Positions 1 through 5,383 of a DNA stretch of 5,505 bases are shown piece by piece. The DNA lies in NCBI GenBank assembly GCA_947487325.1, contig CANKWG010000152.1:1-5505 (forward strand), written 5' to 3'. Both the position numbers and the translations under genes were made by a program. How positions within the stretch are numbered: the first letter of the stretch is position 1; the number at the start of each line of letters is the position of its first letter. This DNA is from Oxalobacteraceae bacterium. GTDB lineage: Bacteria; Pseudomonadota; Gammaproteobacteria; Burkholderiales; Burkholderiaceae_D. The notes under the pieces were generated by a model that searched no databases, was not told where the DNA came from, and saw only the letters and a list, made by a program, of their open reading frames with translations.

Positions 1-392
1 CTGGTCGCTCGCGCATCGTCTGCGACTGGTACCTCCATCCAGAGACGATGAAGGCGCCGAACTACGACTTCTCCGACGCACACGGCTTCTGGGATATGAC
101 GAATCGCCAGGACTGGCACGTCTGCGAGCTGCAGCAGCGCGGCACCGCCTCAAAGCGGCTGGAGCCTGGCCGATACAGCGAACTTGAGGCGAGCGTCCAG
201 GCGTTCGACCTGATGGTCGCCGATCGTTACGCAGCAGACGGGAAGCGCACCGCGCGCGGCTGGGCGGCAGGCCTTGCACCGGGCGACATGGATGGTGTGG
301 ACTTCAGTGACCGCAATGCGGCGCGCGCCGCGATCGCCGCAAAGCTGAACGCCTCCGCAGAGCCATCACTCACTCGCACCAAGCAGAAGTAA
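1..392 (+). CDS. Rieske non-heme iron oxygenase, large (alpha) subunit, C-terminal fragment
   Basis: The reading frame is open from base 3, the first complete codon, to a TAA at 390-392, so the gene enters from outside the window. The ATG at 48 is internal and not the start. About 129 residues remain, belonging to the C-terminal catalytic domain of ring-hydroxylating/demethylating Rieske oxygenases. The clearest marks are the block TNRQDWHVCELQQRG (bases 102-146) and the following G-R-Y-S-x-L-E, typical of the glycine-betaine demethylase (GbcA)-like and phthalate-type groups. The Asp at 111-113 is the likely third ligand of the mononuclear iron, since family members have (E/Q)D-x(4)-E here. 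The Rieske cluster domain and the two iron-binding His lie upstream of the window. After the family block there are about 50 extra residues rich in Ala, Arg and Lys. The gene converges on the flavoenzyme gene with 16 bp between stops. Family assignment is good; substrate (betaine, carnitine, aromatic acid) is not decidable here. Confidence 0.8.
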   Translation, partial: GRSRIVCDWYLHPETMKAPNYDFSDAHGFWDMTNRQDWHVCELQQRGTASKRLEPGRYSELEASVQAFDLMVADRYAADGKRTARGWAAGLAPGDMDGVDFSDRNAARAAIAAKLNASAEPSLTRTKQK

Positions 393-408
393 GCGCCGCT
401 CCGCGCGG
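393..408. other. Convergent intergenic gap with small GC hairpin
   Basis: Only 16 bp separate the stop codons of the two convergent genes. A 5-bp inverted repeat, GCCGC at 395-399 and GCGGC at 405-409, could form a small hairpin that overlaps the flavoenzyme stop codon. No T-run follows on either strand, so it is at most a weak bidirectional transcription end point. Transcripts from the two sides probably overlap. Confidence 0.3.
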
Positions 409-1593
409 CTAGATCTCTTCGGTCGGCTCCCCTGCTGGGTTGCCTGGGCCCTGCTCACGCTCCAGGATCTTGAACCTGCGGTCTGCCAACGCGACTGGCG
501 AACGATCCAGCGCAGCGCGCGCGAGCGCCTCGCCCACCGCGGGCGCCTGCTTGTAACCGTGACCCGATCCACCGCCAGCAAGCCAGACCTTCGGATTGGC
601 GGGGTGGTGATCCAAGACGTAGTGCCAGGTGAGGGTGCGCTCGTGCTGACAGGCGCGACTCTCTTTCAGCGGTGCGTCAAGTAGCGCAGGGAAGCGAATG
701 CCAGCACGCTGTCGCGAGACCTGAATGGACTCTTCTGTTGCCTCCTGTGGCCATGGCGCATTGGGGTCAAACGAGCCAGCGTCAAAGTCGGGACCCACTT
801 TTGCGCCGTGTCCACTCTCGTCGGGAATCCCCCAGACGCCAACGCCCGCATCAATCCAGGTTGGGATGTCGCCAACCTGCATCCCTTTCGCCGCAAAGTA
901 GGTGACGTCGCGCCGCACTGGCGTGATCTCCGCTGGCGTGTCGGCACCAACAAGTTCTGGGAAGAGGCCGGGGAGCGATGAGCCTGTTGCCCAGACCACA
1001 GCACCAGCGCTGATTGGCGCGCCGCTCGCATCGAGTGCGCTCCCGTCTGCCGCAGGGTGCGCGCGGCCTTGCGTGATTACGCCGCCCGCCTTGGTGAAGG
1101 CGCGCGCCGCTGCCCGCACACCGTTCGCTGCACGCAGGAATCCGGCGGTCGGTTCGTAGAGGACGGAGGCGAGTGCGGCGGGACTCATCGCCGGCCAGCG
1201 CTTCACCGCCTCATCCGCAGTGATCCGTTCGCACGGGACGCCAGCGGCGCGCAAACGACGCTCGGATTCGGCCTCCCAGAGACCAAGGTCGGAGACGCAC
1301 CAGGCAACGCCACTCTCCACGAAGAGCTCTTCGCCGCTCATGGTGCCGAGCGCCTTCCATGCGGCGAGTGACTTGCGCGCCCAGCCGAGCAGCAGCTCAT
1401 CTTCGCCGTGCGCGTGGCGGAAGATGCGACTGTGATCACCAGAGGTTGCGTCGCGATGGCCAGGCACCAGCGCCTCCATCAGTGTGACGCTGGCGCCGAG
1501 CTTCTTCGCAAGGAGCGCCGTCCATGTGCCCCAGCTGCCGCCACCTACAACAAGAAGATCAGGGCTCCCGCCCACAACGCCGCGCGCGGCCAC
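409..1593 (-). CDS. FAD-dependent amine oxidase of the monomeric sarcosine oxidase (DAO) family
   Basis: The 394-residue product matches the size of monomeric sarcosine oxidase (MSOX) and N-methyltryptophan oxidase, cytoplasmic enzymes that oxidise secondary amines with O2 to an imine and H2O2. The Rossmann motif VVGGGSWG lies at residues 15-22, with the ribose-binding acid E40. S-R-I-F-R-H at 55-60 fits the family's Arg-x-x-Arg that binds FAD and the substrate carboxylate. C315 in A-C-Q-H-E-R-T fits the Cys that bonds FAD covalently. K265 in G-A-K-V-G fits the O2-activating Lys, and S-G-H-G-Y-K ends at K348, the other carboxylate-binding residue. By memory-based alignment, W254, D269 and H317 replace MSOX Tyr254, His269 and Tyr317, so the substrate may not be sarcosine. 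The GTG start lies 2 bp after the ATPase stop with a weak GAAGAAG site (1599-1605); a GTG at codon 7 is possible. It is the last gene of the transporter unit, suggesting it acts on the imported compound. Family call is firm; the substrate is open. Confidence 0.88.
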   Translation of the reverse strand: MAARGVVGGSPDLLVVGGGSWGTWTALLAKKLGASVTLMEALVPGHRDATSGDHSRIFRHAHGEDELLLGWARKSLAAWKALGTMSGEELFVESGVAWCVSDLGLWEAESERRLRAAGVPCERITADEAVKRWPAMSPAALASVLYEPTAGFLRAANGVRAAARAFTKAGGVITQGRAHPAADGSALDASGAPISAGAVVWATGSSLPGLFPELVGADTPAEITPVRRDVTYFAAKGMQVGDIPTWIDAGVGVWGIPDESGHGAKVGPDFDAGSFDPNAPWPQEATEESIQVSRQRAGIRFPALLDAPLKESRACQHERTLTWHYVLDHHPANPKVWLAGGGSGHGYKQAPAVGEALARAALDRSPVALADRRFKILEREQGPGNPAGEPTEEI

Positions 1594-1595
1594 GG

Positions 1596-2468
1596 CTACT
1601 TCTTCGAGCCGAGGGTGCGGAATCGCGAGAGGAACTCCTTGGTGCGCGGATCCTTCGGCGCATCAATCACCTGCTCTGGTGGCCCAACCTCGGCGAACTC
1701 ACCCTGGTCCATGTAGTAGACGCGATCTGCCGCCTCATGCGCAAAGTCCATCTCATGTGTCACCACGATCATCGTGCGCCCCTCATGCGCAAGGTCCGCC
1801 ATCACCTTCAGCACCTCGCCAACCAGCGTTGGATCGAGTGCGCTCGTCGGCTCATCAAAGAGGAGCACCTTCGGCTGCATCGTCAGCGCGCGCGCAATCG
1901 CCACGCGCTGTCGCTGTCCACCGGAGAGTCGTGATGGATACTCGTCGCGTTTATCGCTCAAGCCCACCTTCGCCAAGTACTTCTCGGCGATCGCTTCCGC
2001 CTCCTTGCGATCCATACCCTTCACATGTACTGGTGCCTCAACGCAGTTCTGAATCACGCTGAGATGCGGGAAGAGATTGAACTCCTGGAAGACCATGCCG
2101 GCGCGCAGTCGGAGCTCTTGAATTCGGGCCTGGCGCTCCTTCCCCTCCTTGTGGAATGGGTCAGCAGCAACAACCACGCCGTCAATCTCTACGATCCCAT
2201 CCGTTGGGTCCTCCAAGAAGTTAAGGCTGCGCAGGAAGGTACTCTTCCCTGAACCTGAGCGCCCGAGGATGCAGACCGTCTCGCCCGGCCAGACGGTGAT
2301 GGATGCGCCGCGCAAGACGTGGTTCTCGCCAAACCACTTGGCCATGCTCGTTGCCTTGAGCACCGGCTCAGCGCCCGCCTTTACCAGCACGCCTGGCTTC
2401 TCTGCAGGGTGAATCTGATGCACCTGCGTCAGGTCGTTAGCGCCTTTGGCGTGCAGCTGGTCGCTCAT
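1596..2468 (-). CDS. Polar amino acid ABC transporter ATP-binding protein (GlnQ/HisP type)
   Basis: This is the ATP-hydrolysing subunit of a polar-amino-acid-type importer, acting as a dimer on the inner face of the membrane. All nucleotide-binding motifs are intact: Walker A G-R-S-G-S-G-K-S-T at residues 69-77, Q-loop Q128 in M-V-F-Q-E-F-N-L-F-P-H, signature LSGGQRQRVAIARAL at 181-195, Walker B V-L-L-F-D-E-P at 201-207, D-loop S-A-L-D at 209-212, and switch H238 in V-T-H-E-M. The Q-loop and the E-F-N-L-F-P-H run are typical of the GlnQ/HisP subfamily. At 290 residues it is about 35-45 longer than usual: the ABC fold begins near residue 36, after a polar extension. The start is supported by a good AAGGAG site 8 nt upstream and by the ATGA overlap with the permease stop, which implies translational coupling. 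Function as an importer ATPase is near certain; the ligand depends on the binding protein. Confidence 0.97.
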   Translation of the reverse strand: MSDQLHAKGANDLTQVHQIHPAEKPGVLVKAGAEPVLKATSMAKWFGENHVLRGASITVWPGETVCILGRSGSGKSTFLRSLNFLEDPTDGIVEIDGVVVAADPFHKEGKERQARIQELRLRAGMVFQEFNLFPHLSVIQNCVEAPVHVKGMDRKEAEAIAEKYLAKVGLSDKRDEYPSRLSGGQRQRVAIARALTMQPKVLLFDEPTSALDPTLVGEVLKVMADLAHEGRTMIVVTHEMDFAHEAADRVYYMDQGEFAEVGPPEQVIDAPKDPRTKEFLSRFRTLGSKK

Positions 2469-3286
2469 CCCTTCAACTCCTTATTCCGATCTCCTGAGGC
2501 CATGCGGTGCTCAATCCAGTTCTGCACGGCAGAGAATGCAATCGTCATCACCCAATAGAGTGCCGCAGCGATAAGGAGCGTCTGCAGCGACTTAAACTCT
2601 TTCCGCCCAACGTTCTGGGCTCGCCACAGGACCTCATGCAGCGTGACTGCAGATGCGAGCGCTGAGTCCTTGAGCATTGCAATGAAGTCGTTGCCAATCG
2701 CTGGCAGGATGATCCTTAACGCCTGTGGGGCAACAATTCTTCGAAAGGCAAGGCGTTCGGACATCCCCAGAGCCACGGCAGCCTCGCGTTGCCCGAGAGG
2801 GACCGCCTGGATGCCAGCCCGGAAGAGTTCGGTCATGTAGGCCCCGTAATTCATTCCCAGTGCGCCAACTGCGCAGATGAATGGGTCGAGGACAATGCCA
2901 ACTTGTGGAAGGGCGAGATACCAGAAGAGGAGTTGGAGCAGCAACGGTGTGCCGCGGAAGAAGCTGACATAGAACGAAGCGATCGCATTCGCCGTTGCGC
3001 TCCGAGAGAGACGCCCAACTGCACCGAGCATCGCCAGAAGTGTGGCCAAGATAATTGAGAAAAAGGAGACTGCGATCGTGAGGAAGATTCCACCAACGAT
3101 GAACGGTGCAACTCGTGAAATGAACTCAACCTCAACATTTAAGTAGACGGCGATAAAGGCGGAAAGAAGGACAAGGATGAGCGCCGAGACGATCCGGAAA
3201 CGCAACTGCCAGGCAGACGCGCGCCGCTTATCGCTTGCCTCAACGGCATGGGCGAGTGAGTCGCTCGCTCCCCCCTTGAATTCCAC
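2465..3286 (-). CDS. Polar amino acid ABC transporter permease (HisM/GlnP type)
   Basis: This is the inner-membrane subunit of the importer. The 273-residue protein has a charged N-terminal tail of about 30 residues, a first hydrophobic helix near 32-48, and further membrane segments near 60-90, 100-128, 130-150, 187-205 and 236-255. Family signatures are present: F-R-G-T-P-L-L at 110-116, the EAA coupling loop E-A-A-V-A-L-G-M beginning at residue 168 and ending in I-L-P-A-I-G-N, and L-K-D-S-A-L at 205-210. No second permease is present in the unit, so the channel is probably a homodimer. Translation starts at GTG; an excellent AAGGAGG site ends only 4 nt before it, slightly close but with no better in-frame start nearby. 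It overlaps the ATPase gene by 4 bp and lies 91 bp after the binding-protein gene, across a strong hairpin. Confidence 0.96.
   Translation of the reverse strand: MEFKGGASDSLAHAVEASDKRRASAWQLRFRIVSALILVLLSAFIAVYLNVEVEFISRVAPFIVGGIFLTIAVSFFSIILATLLAMLGAVGRLSRSATANAIASFYVSFFRGTPLLLQLLFWYLALPQVGIVLDPFICAVGALGMNYGAYMTELFRAGIQAVPLGQREAAVALGMSERLAFRRIVAPQALRIILPAIGNDFIAMLKDSALASAVTLHEVLWRAQNVGRKEFKSLQTLLIAAALYWVMTIAFSAVQNWIEHRMASGDRNKELKG
2477..2482 (-). promoter_or_regulatory. Ribosome binding site of the ABC ATPase gene
   Basis: AAGGAG lies 8 nt before the ATG at 2468, inside the last codons of the permease gene. It decides the start of the ATPase and shows that its polar N-terminal extension is translated rather than an over-called start. 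Confidence 0.85.
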
Positions 3287-3290
3287 ACGC

Positions 3291-3297
3291 CCTCCTT
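3291..3297 (-). promoter_or_regulatory. Ribosome binding site of the permease gene
   Basis: AAGGAGG is a near-perfect anti-16S match ending 4 nt before the GTG start at 3286. It sits just 8 nt after the foot of the strong hairpin at 3306-3343, so ribosome access is likely influenced by that structure. Confidence 0.8.
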
Positions 3298-3305
3298 AGG
3301 TAGAT

Positions 3306-3343
3306 GAAGAGGGGGCCGCGGGTCTCCCCGCAGCCCCCTCTTC
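3306..3343 (-). terminator. Strong intergenic hairpin between binding-protein and permease genes (attenuating or mRNA-stabilising)
   Basis: An inverted repeat of 11 perfect base pairs (3306-3316 with 3333-3343) is followed by one C/A mismatch and 5 more pairs (3318-3322 with 3327-3331) around a 4-nt loop. No T-run follows on either strand, so it is not a classical intrinsic terminator. It fills most of the 91-bp gap between the binding-protein stop and the permease RBS. Such structures in ABC import operons commonly protect the 3' end of the binding-protein message or terminate part of the transcripts, giving excess binding protein over membrane parts. That role is inferred here. Confidence 0.7.
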
Positions 3344-3377
3344 TAGATCAACGTCTCAGGTTTGAACGTCTCTAAGG

Positions 3378-4217
3378 CTACGGTGCCTTGGTGACGTCTA
3401 CGCCAAGATAATCCAGCGAATACTGGCTCAAGATGCCATTCGCATGAGCGCCAGCCAGAATCGCGTTGATCTCTTCGCGAAGCTTCGAGCTGCTCAGACC
3501 GGACTTATCAAACGCGATTGAGATCTTCTCAAGCGTGATCACCGTGTTGTCAAGGAACTTAATCGCCGCGCCGCTTGCAATGGCGTTGTCGATGAATTCC
3601 TTGCTCTGAATGAAGAAGCCCCACGTTCGGCCAGCAGCAAGCGCCTCAATGCAGAGGTTGTCCGTCTCCTGTGAGGTGACGGTAATGCCTGCAGGTGGCG
3701 GGCTTGAGACCACGATCAGCTTCTCGTCAGCGAGTTCGCCGTTCAGCCAGCTCTCGTAGATCGTTCCTGAACCAACGCAGGCCTCTAGGCCGGCGAGGTC
3801 AGCAAGCGATGCTGCGGTAGAGCTAGTTGGAACTGCGATGAATGAGTTTGCGTAGTAATACGGCTCAGAGAAGTCAATGACCGCCCCTCGCTTGGTTGTC
3901 TGGGCCATTGAACCGACGGAGATATCCCAACGGTCGCCCCAGTTTCCGGCGGTGAGTGCATCCCAGCTTGGAGTCACCCACTCAATCTCAACTTCAAGGG
4001 CATTTGCGACCAGCGTCGCAACCATGATGTCAAAGCCATCGTAATACTCGCCGTCAACCAGCTCTGAGTACGGTGGGTAGTTTGGATCAGTCGCAATGCG
4101 AATGACGCCGTTAGTCTTAATTCGAGTTAGAAGATCTCCGCCTGCTGAAGAGCTGCACCCGGAAACAACCAGGGCGAGCGCCGTCAGCGCAGCGAACACA
4201 CTACTGCGAATGCGCAT
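3378..4217 (-). CDS. Amino-acid-type ABC transporter substrate-binding lipoprotein (SBP_bac_3 family)
   Basis: This 279-residue protein captures the ligand outside the membrane and delivers it to the permease. It begins with M-R-I-R, a hydrophobic stretch and a lipobox V-V-S-G-C, so mature C21 should be lipid-anchored. The family 3 fold starts with G-V-I-R-I-A-T-D-P-N-Y-P-P-Y (37-50), then G-F-D at 61-63, and T-T-K-R then D-F-S-E-P-Y at 107-120. By alignment to HisJ/LAO-binding protein from memory, R110 is the Arg that binds the ligand carboxylate, and Y47 and W85 are the stacking aromatics. The acidic residue that normally binds the alpha-amino group (HisJ Asp161) is replaced by Q204 in G-R-T-W-G-F-F-I-Q-S. 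A short W-G-D-R-W insertion (93-97) marks a subgroup of the family. The start has a GAGGT site 7 nt upstream. It heads the transporter-oxidase unit. The ligand is probably a carboxylated compound with an unusual or substituted amine. Confidence 0.93.
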   Translation of the reverse strand: MRIRSSVFAALTALALVVSGCSSSAGGDLLTRIKTNGVIRIATDPNYPPYSELVDGEYYDGFDIMVATLVANALEVEIEWVTPSWDALTAGNWGDRWDISVGSMAQTTKRGAVIDFSEPYYYANSFIAVPTSSTAASLADLAGLEACVGSGTIYESWLNGELADEKLIVVSSPPPAGITVTSQETDNLCIEALAAGRTWGFFIQSKEFIDNAIASGAAIKFLDNTVITLEKISIAFDKSGLSSSKLREEINAILAGAHANGILSQYSLDYLGVDVTKAP

Positions 4218-4224
4218 GAGTCAT

Positions 4225-4229
4225 ACCTC
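4225..4229 (-). promoter_or_regulatory. Ribosome binding site of the substrate-binding protein gene
   Basis: GAGGT lies 7 nt before the ATG at 4217 and supports this start, which also places a correct signal peptide and lipobox at the N-terminus. An ATG at 4236-4234 is followed in frame by a stop within two codons and is not a start. Confidence 0.7.
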
Positions 4230-4241
4230 ACTTCATGTTTG

Positions 4242-4275
4242 AGGCGGTGCGACCATGAGGGTCGCCGCTGCGCCT
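4242..4275 (-). promoter_or_regulatory. Leader hairpin upstream of the substrate-binding protein gene
   Basis: A perfect 6-bp stem GCGACC/GGTCGC (4249-4254 with 4260-4265) encloses a 5-nt loop. It is extended by an outer AGGCG/CGCCT stem (4242-4246 with 4271-4275) across an asymmetric internal loop. It would form in the 5' leader between the candidate promoter and the RBS, ending about 12 nt before GAGGT. It could be an operator for a dimeric regulator or an RNA element controlling translation. No known riboswitch class is recognised. Confidence 0.4.
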
Positions 4276-4283
4276 TGTCTGGG

Positions 4284-4293
4284 ATTATGCCAC
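4284..4293 (-). promoter_or_regulatory. Candidate extended -10 promoter of the transporter-oxidase unit
   Basis: On the minus strand TGGCATAAT (4292-4284) matches the extended -10 element TGn-TATAAT with one difference. It would start RNA near 4277 and leave a leader of about 60 nt. No convincing -35 box is found at 16-18 bp, which extended -10 promoters tolerate. The flanking CACGTG (4291-4296) is palindromic and overlaps the TG element, so it might also be a regulator half-site. Confidence 0.45.
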
Positions 4294-4299
4294 GTGCTC

Positions 4300-4440
4300 A
4301 ACGGGGCGCTGAGGGGGGTTGCGGATGTCCCTTAAGCACCATTTCGGGGGTGCTTGGGGCCCCTGTGAGCCTTGAGGGGGCCTGGGAAGTCTGAGGGGCC
4401 TTAGGGGGCCTCACCATTAAGCCCAATGAGGGGCTCTTGA
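4300..4440. repeat. G-run-rich non-coding segment with degenerate TGAGGGG(G) repeats
   Basis: Together with the promoter and leader, this fills the 245-bp non-coding gap 4218-4462. TGAGGGG(G) occurs at 4310, 4373, 4392 and 4427, plus a variant TAGGGGG at 4402. Three of these continue into CCT (4373-4383, 4392-4401, 4402-4411). G-runs of 3-5 at 4376, 4384, 4395 and 4404, separated by 3, 8 and 5 nt, meet a loose quadruplex pattern on the plus strand. Hairpins can form at 4334-4355 (AAGCACC/GGTGCTT, 8-nt loop) and 4420-4435 (AGCCC/GGGCT). The latter two could end transcription of the DMT gene but lack a U-run. No ORF here is credible. Confidence 0.5.
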
Positions 4441-4462
4441 GCAGCCGACGAACGCCTCTGGC

Positions 4463-5383
4463 CTACTTCCGCGCCGCCACCAAGACCCCACCAAAGAGGA
4501 CCAGCGCCCCAACCAGCTGCCCCGGGGTGGGGATCTCCCCGAAGATAATCACGCCTGCGACCAGGGTCATCAACGGCTGAACGAAGAGGAGCACCGAGCC
4601 GACCACGCTTGGGAGATGCGGGATAGAGGCATTGATCAACGGATAGCCGAGCACCTGAGACATCAGGGCGAGCAGCGCCAGCCAGCCGACCCCAGGCCAA
4701 ACTTCTGGCGGGAGGAGTGAGCCGCTCAGCAGCGCCAGGAGGAGTGAGACGGCGATCGTGCCGATCGCGGAGTCGCGCAGCATGGTGAAGGGGCCAACCG
4801 CGGCAGAGCCGGTCGCGCTGGTGGAGATGCGACGCGTGATGACGAGGTAGAGCGCATAGAAGGTTGCGGCACCAATCCCCCAGAGGACGCCAAGTGCCGG
4901 GTTGCTCCCTGCAGCGATCACCGCTGGATCTGCCACGCCGTTGACGCCGAACGGATCAACAACGCGCGCAAGTAGCAGCAGCCCAATAAAGGCGAGTGGA
5001 ATCGCGGCGATCGCTCGTCGCGGGGTGCGTTCACCCGCGAGCGCAGCAAAGGCACCCACGATGAAGACCTGCGCGTTCGGCACCACCGTGGCAAGGCCAA
5101 CACCGAGGAGTGGAATGGAGACGTGGAAGCACTGCAGGTCCAACGCGAAGAGCCCACCGGCGATGAGTGCGAGCGCGCGGTCACGTGGTGCTGCGCGGTG
5201 TCCTTCGCGGCGTGCAAGGAGTGCAAGGAACGGAAGTGCAATAACACCGCGGAAAAGCGTCACGACCGCAGGCGAAGCGTCAGAGAGCTTAGCCAGGGTC
5301 GAGGATTGCGAGATAGCAATCGCACCGAGCGCAGCACCGAGCCGCGGACGGCGGGTGGCAAATCCGAGCGGTGCGGCACGCAT
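4463..5383 (-). CDS. DMT superfamily transporter, two EamA domains
   Basis: The 306-residue product is a multi-pass inner-membrane protein of the drug/metabolite transporter superfamily (EamA/RhaT type), whose characterised members mostly export amino acids, purines or other metabolites. It contains the usual duplication: a first EamA unit at about residues 14-141, with S-P-A-V-V-T-L-F-R-G near 37-46 and G-E-R-T-P-R-R at 117-123, and a second at about 164-304, with L-W-G-I-G-A-A-T-F-Y-A-L-Y-L near 167-180 and Q-P-L-M-T-L-V-A-G-V-I-I-F-G-E-I-P-T near 269-286. About ten hydrophobic helices are visible, the full length for the family. The ATG directly abuts the TAG of the upstream Rieske protein gene (zero gap). 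No clear Shine-Dalgarno is seen, so translation may depend on coupling. It is separated from the ABC unit by a 245-bp non-coding region. Substrate cannot be inferred. Confidence 0.92.
   Translation of the reverse strand: MRAAPLGFATRRPRLGAALGAIAISQSSTLAKLSDASPAVVTLFRGVIALPFLALLARREGHRAAPRDRALALIAGGLFALDLQCFHVSIPLLGVGLATVVPNAQVFIVGAFAALAGERTPRRAIAAIPLAFIGLLLLARVVDPFGVNGVADPAVIAAGSNPALGVLWGIGAATFYALYLVITRRISTSATGSAAVGPFTMLRDSAIGTIAVSLLLALLSGSLLPPEVWPGVGWLALLALMSQVLGYPLINASIPHLPSVVGSVLLFVQPLMTLVAGVIIFGEIPTPGQLVGALVLFGGVLVAARK

Noticed and set aside
48..50. ATG at 48 as the true start of the Rieske oxygenase gene
   Set aside because: The frame is open upstream to the window edge and encodes family-like residues (R-I-V-C-D-W-Y-L-H-P) before it, and the protein would lack its Rieske domain. 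The gene is cut by the window.
1484..2062. Plus-strand open frame of 192 codons opposite the ATPase gene
   Set aside because: It is Pro/Ser/Arg-rich, has no family resemblance and is fully antisense to a gene with all ABC motifs intact. It reflects GC-rich third positions.
3306..3343. Classical intrinsic terminator for the binding-protein gene
   Set aside because: The stem is strong but no T-run follows on either strand, and three coupled genes lie downstream, so complete termination is unlikely. It is kept as an attenuating or stabilising hairpin.
4291..4296. CACGTG palindrome as a specific regulator site
   Set aside because: Six bases with no extended symmetry are expected often by chance in GC-rich DNA. 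It is mentioned only as part of the promoter context.
4401..4700. Minus-strand open frame running from the DMT gene into the G-rich gap
   Set aside because: It overlaps the conserved second EamA unit in another frame and its tail only reads through the repeat region. No domain or RBS supports it.
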